DNA of 6,364 bases from positions 1 to 6,364 of the forward strand of contig DAOWEP010000018.1 of assembly GCA_030638455.1 (NCBI GenBank), written 5' to 3'. The notes beneath the pieces were generated by a model. That model was not told where the DNA came from and searched no databases. It was given only the letters and a program-made list of their open reading frames with translations. This document shows, one piece after another, positions 6,283-6,364 of the stretch. A program made the translations under genes and the position numbers. Each line of letters begins with the position of its first letter. The first letter of the stretch is position 1. This DNA comes from Gammaproteobacteria bacterium. Lineage in GTDB: Bacteria > Pseudomonadota > Gammaproteobacteria > DAOWEP01.

Positions 6283-6364
6283 GTGTCTATTTCATTTTCT
6301 ACGGGGTACTCCAATGTAGCCGAGCGGATTTTACTTACCCTGTGGGTAGGTGGAATGTGGATGA
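6283..6364 (+). CDS. DUF4149-like membrane protein, 5' end only (partial)
   Basis: The frame reads 27 codons to the window edge and includes AERILLTLWVGGMWM, which resembles the first membrane segment of the small DUF4149 proteins encoded after greA in many gammaproteobacteria, where yhbY, ftsJ/rlmE and ftsH usually follow. The protein's function is not known to me. The only common start codon before this motif is GTG at 6283, since a TAA lies in frame at 6274-6276. No Shine-Dalgarno sequence precedes it. An ATG at 6314 is in another frame and meets TAG at once. The hydrophobic LLTLWVGG stretch supports a membrane segment beginning about residue 16. The assignment rests on a short sequence plus gene order. 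Confidence 0.6.
   Translation, partial: MSISFSTGYSNVAERILLTLWVGGMWM

Overview
This window is a stretch of bacterial chromosome, almost certainly from a gammaproteobacterium of moderate GC content. The gene order dapB - carA - carB - greA - (DUF4149-type gene) on the + strand is a known gammaproteobacterial housekeeping neighbourhood, and all four complete proteins look close to their Escherichia coli counterparts in length and active-site residues. The genus cannot be fixed from the sequence. No defence, phage or secondary-metabolite system is visible, and the coding part is ordinary.

Layout. Positions 1-171 are non-coding leader with a clear -10 hexamer and an imperfect 21-nt-period tandem repeat just before dapB. 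dapB (172-978) makes dihydrodipicolinate reductase for lysine and diaminopimelate. Positions 979-1339 form the most structured part of the window. They hold a nested MITE-like inverted repeat (1018-1198), a candidate carA promoter with a TGAATATTCA palindrome, and a strong terminator-like hairpin (1283-1315) ahead of carA. carA starts at a TTG (1340-2485) and is followed by a 61-bp AT-rich spacer carrying a good promoter-like sequence. carB (2547-5768) ends in a 4-base ATGA overlap with greA (5765-6241). The 5' end of a DUF4149-like membrane protein gene (from about 6283) runs off the window.

Function. CarA and CarB together form carbamoyl phosphate synthetase, which feeds both arginine and pyrimidine synthesis. 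GreA is a transcription cleavage factor that rescues backtracked RNA polymerase. The car genes are normally controlled by pyrimidines and arginine; the hairpin before carA and the palindrome in its candidate promoter are the places where such control could act here. The points worth a second look are therefore non-coding: the 181-bp palindromic element, the attenuator-like carA leader, a possible leaderless carB transcript, and the repeat leader of dapB.
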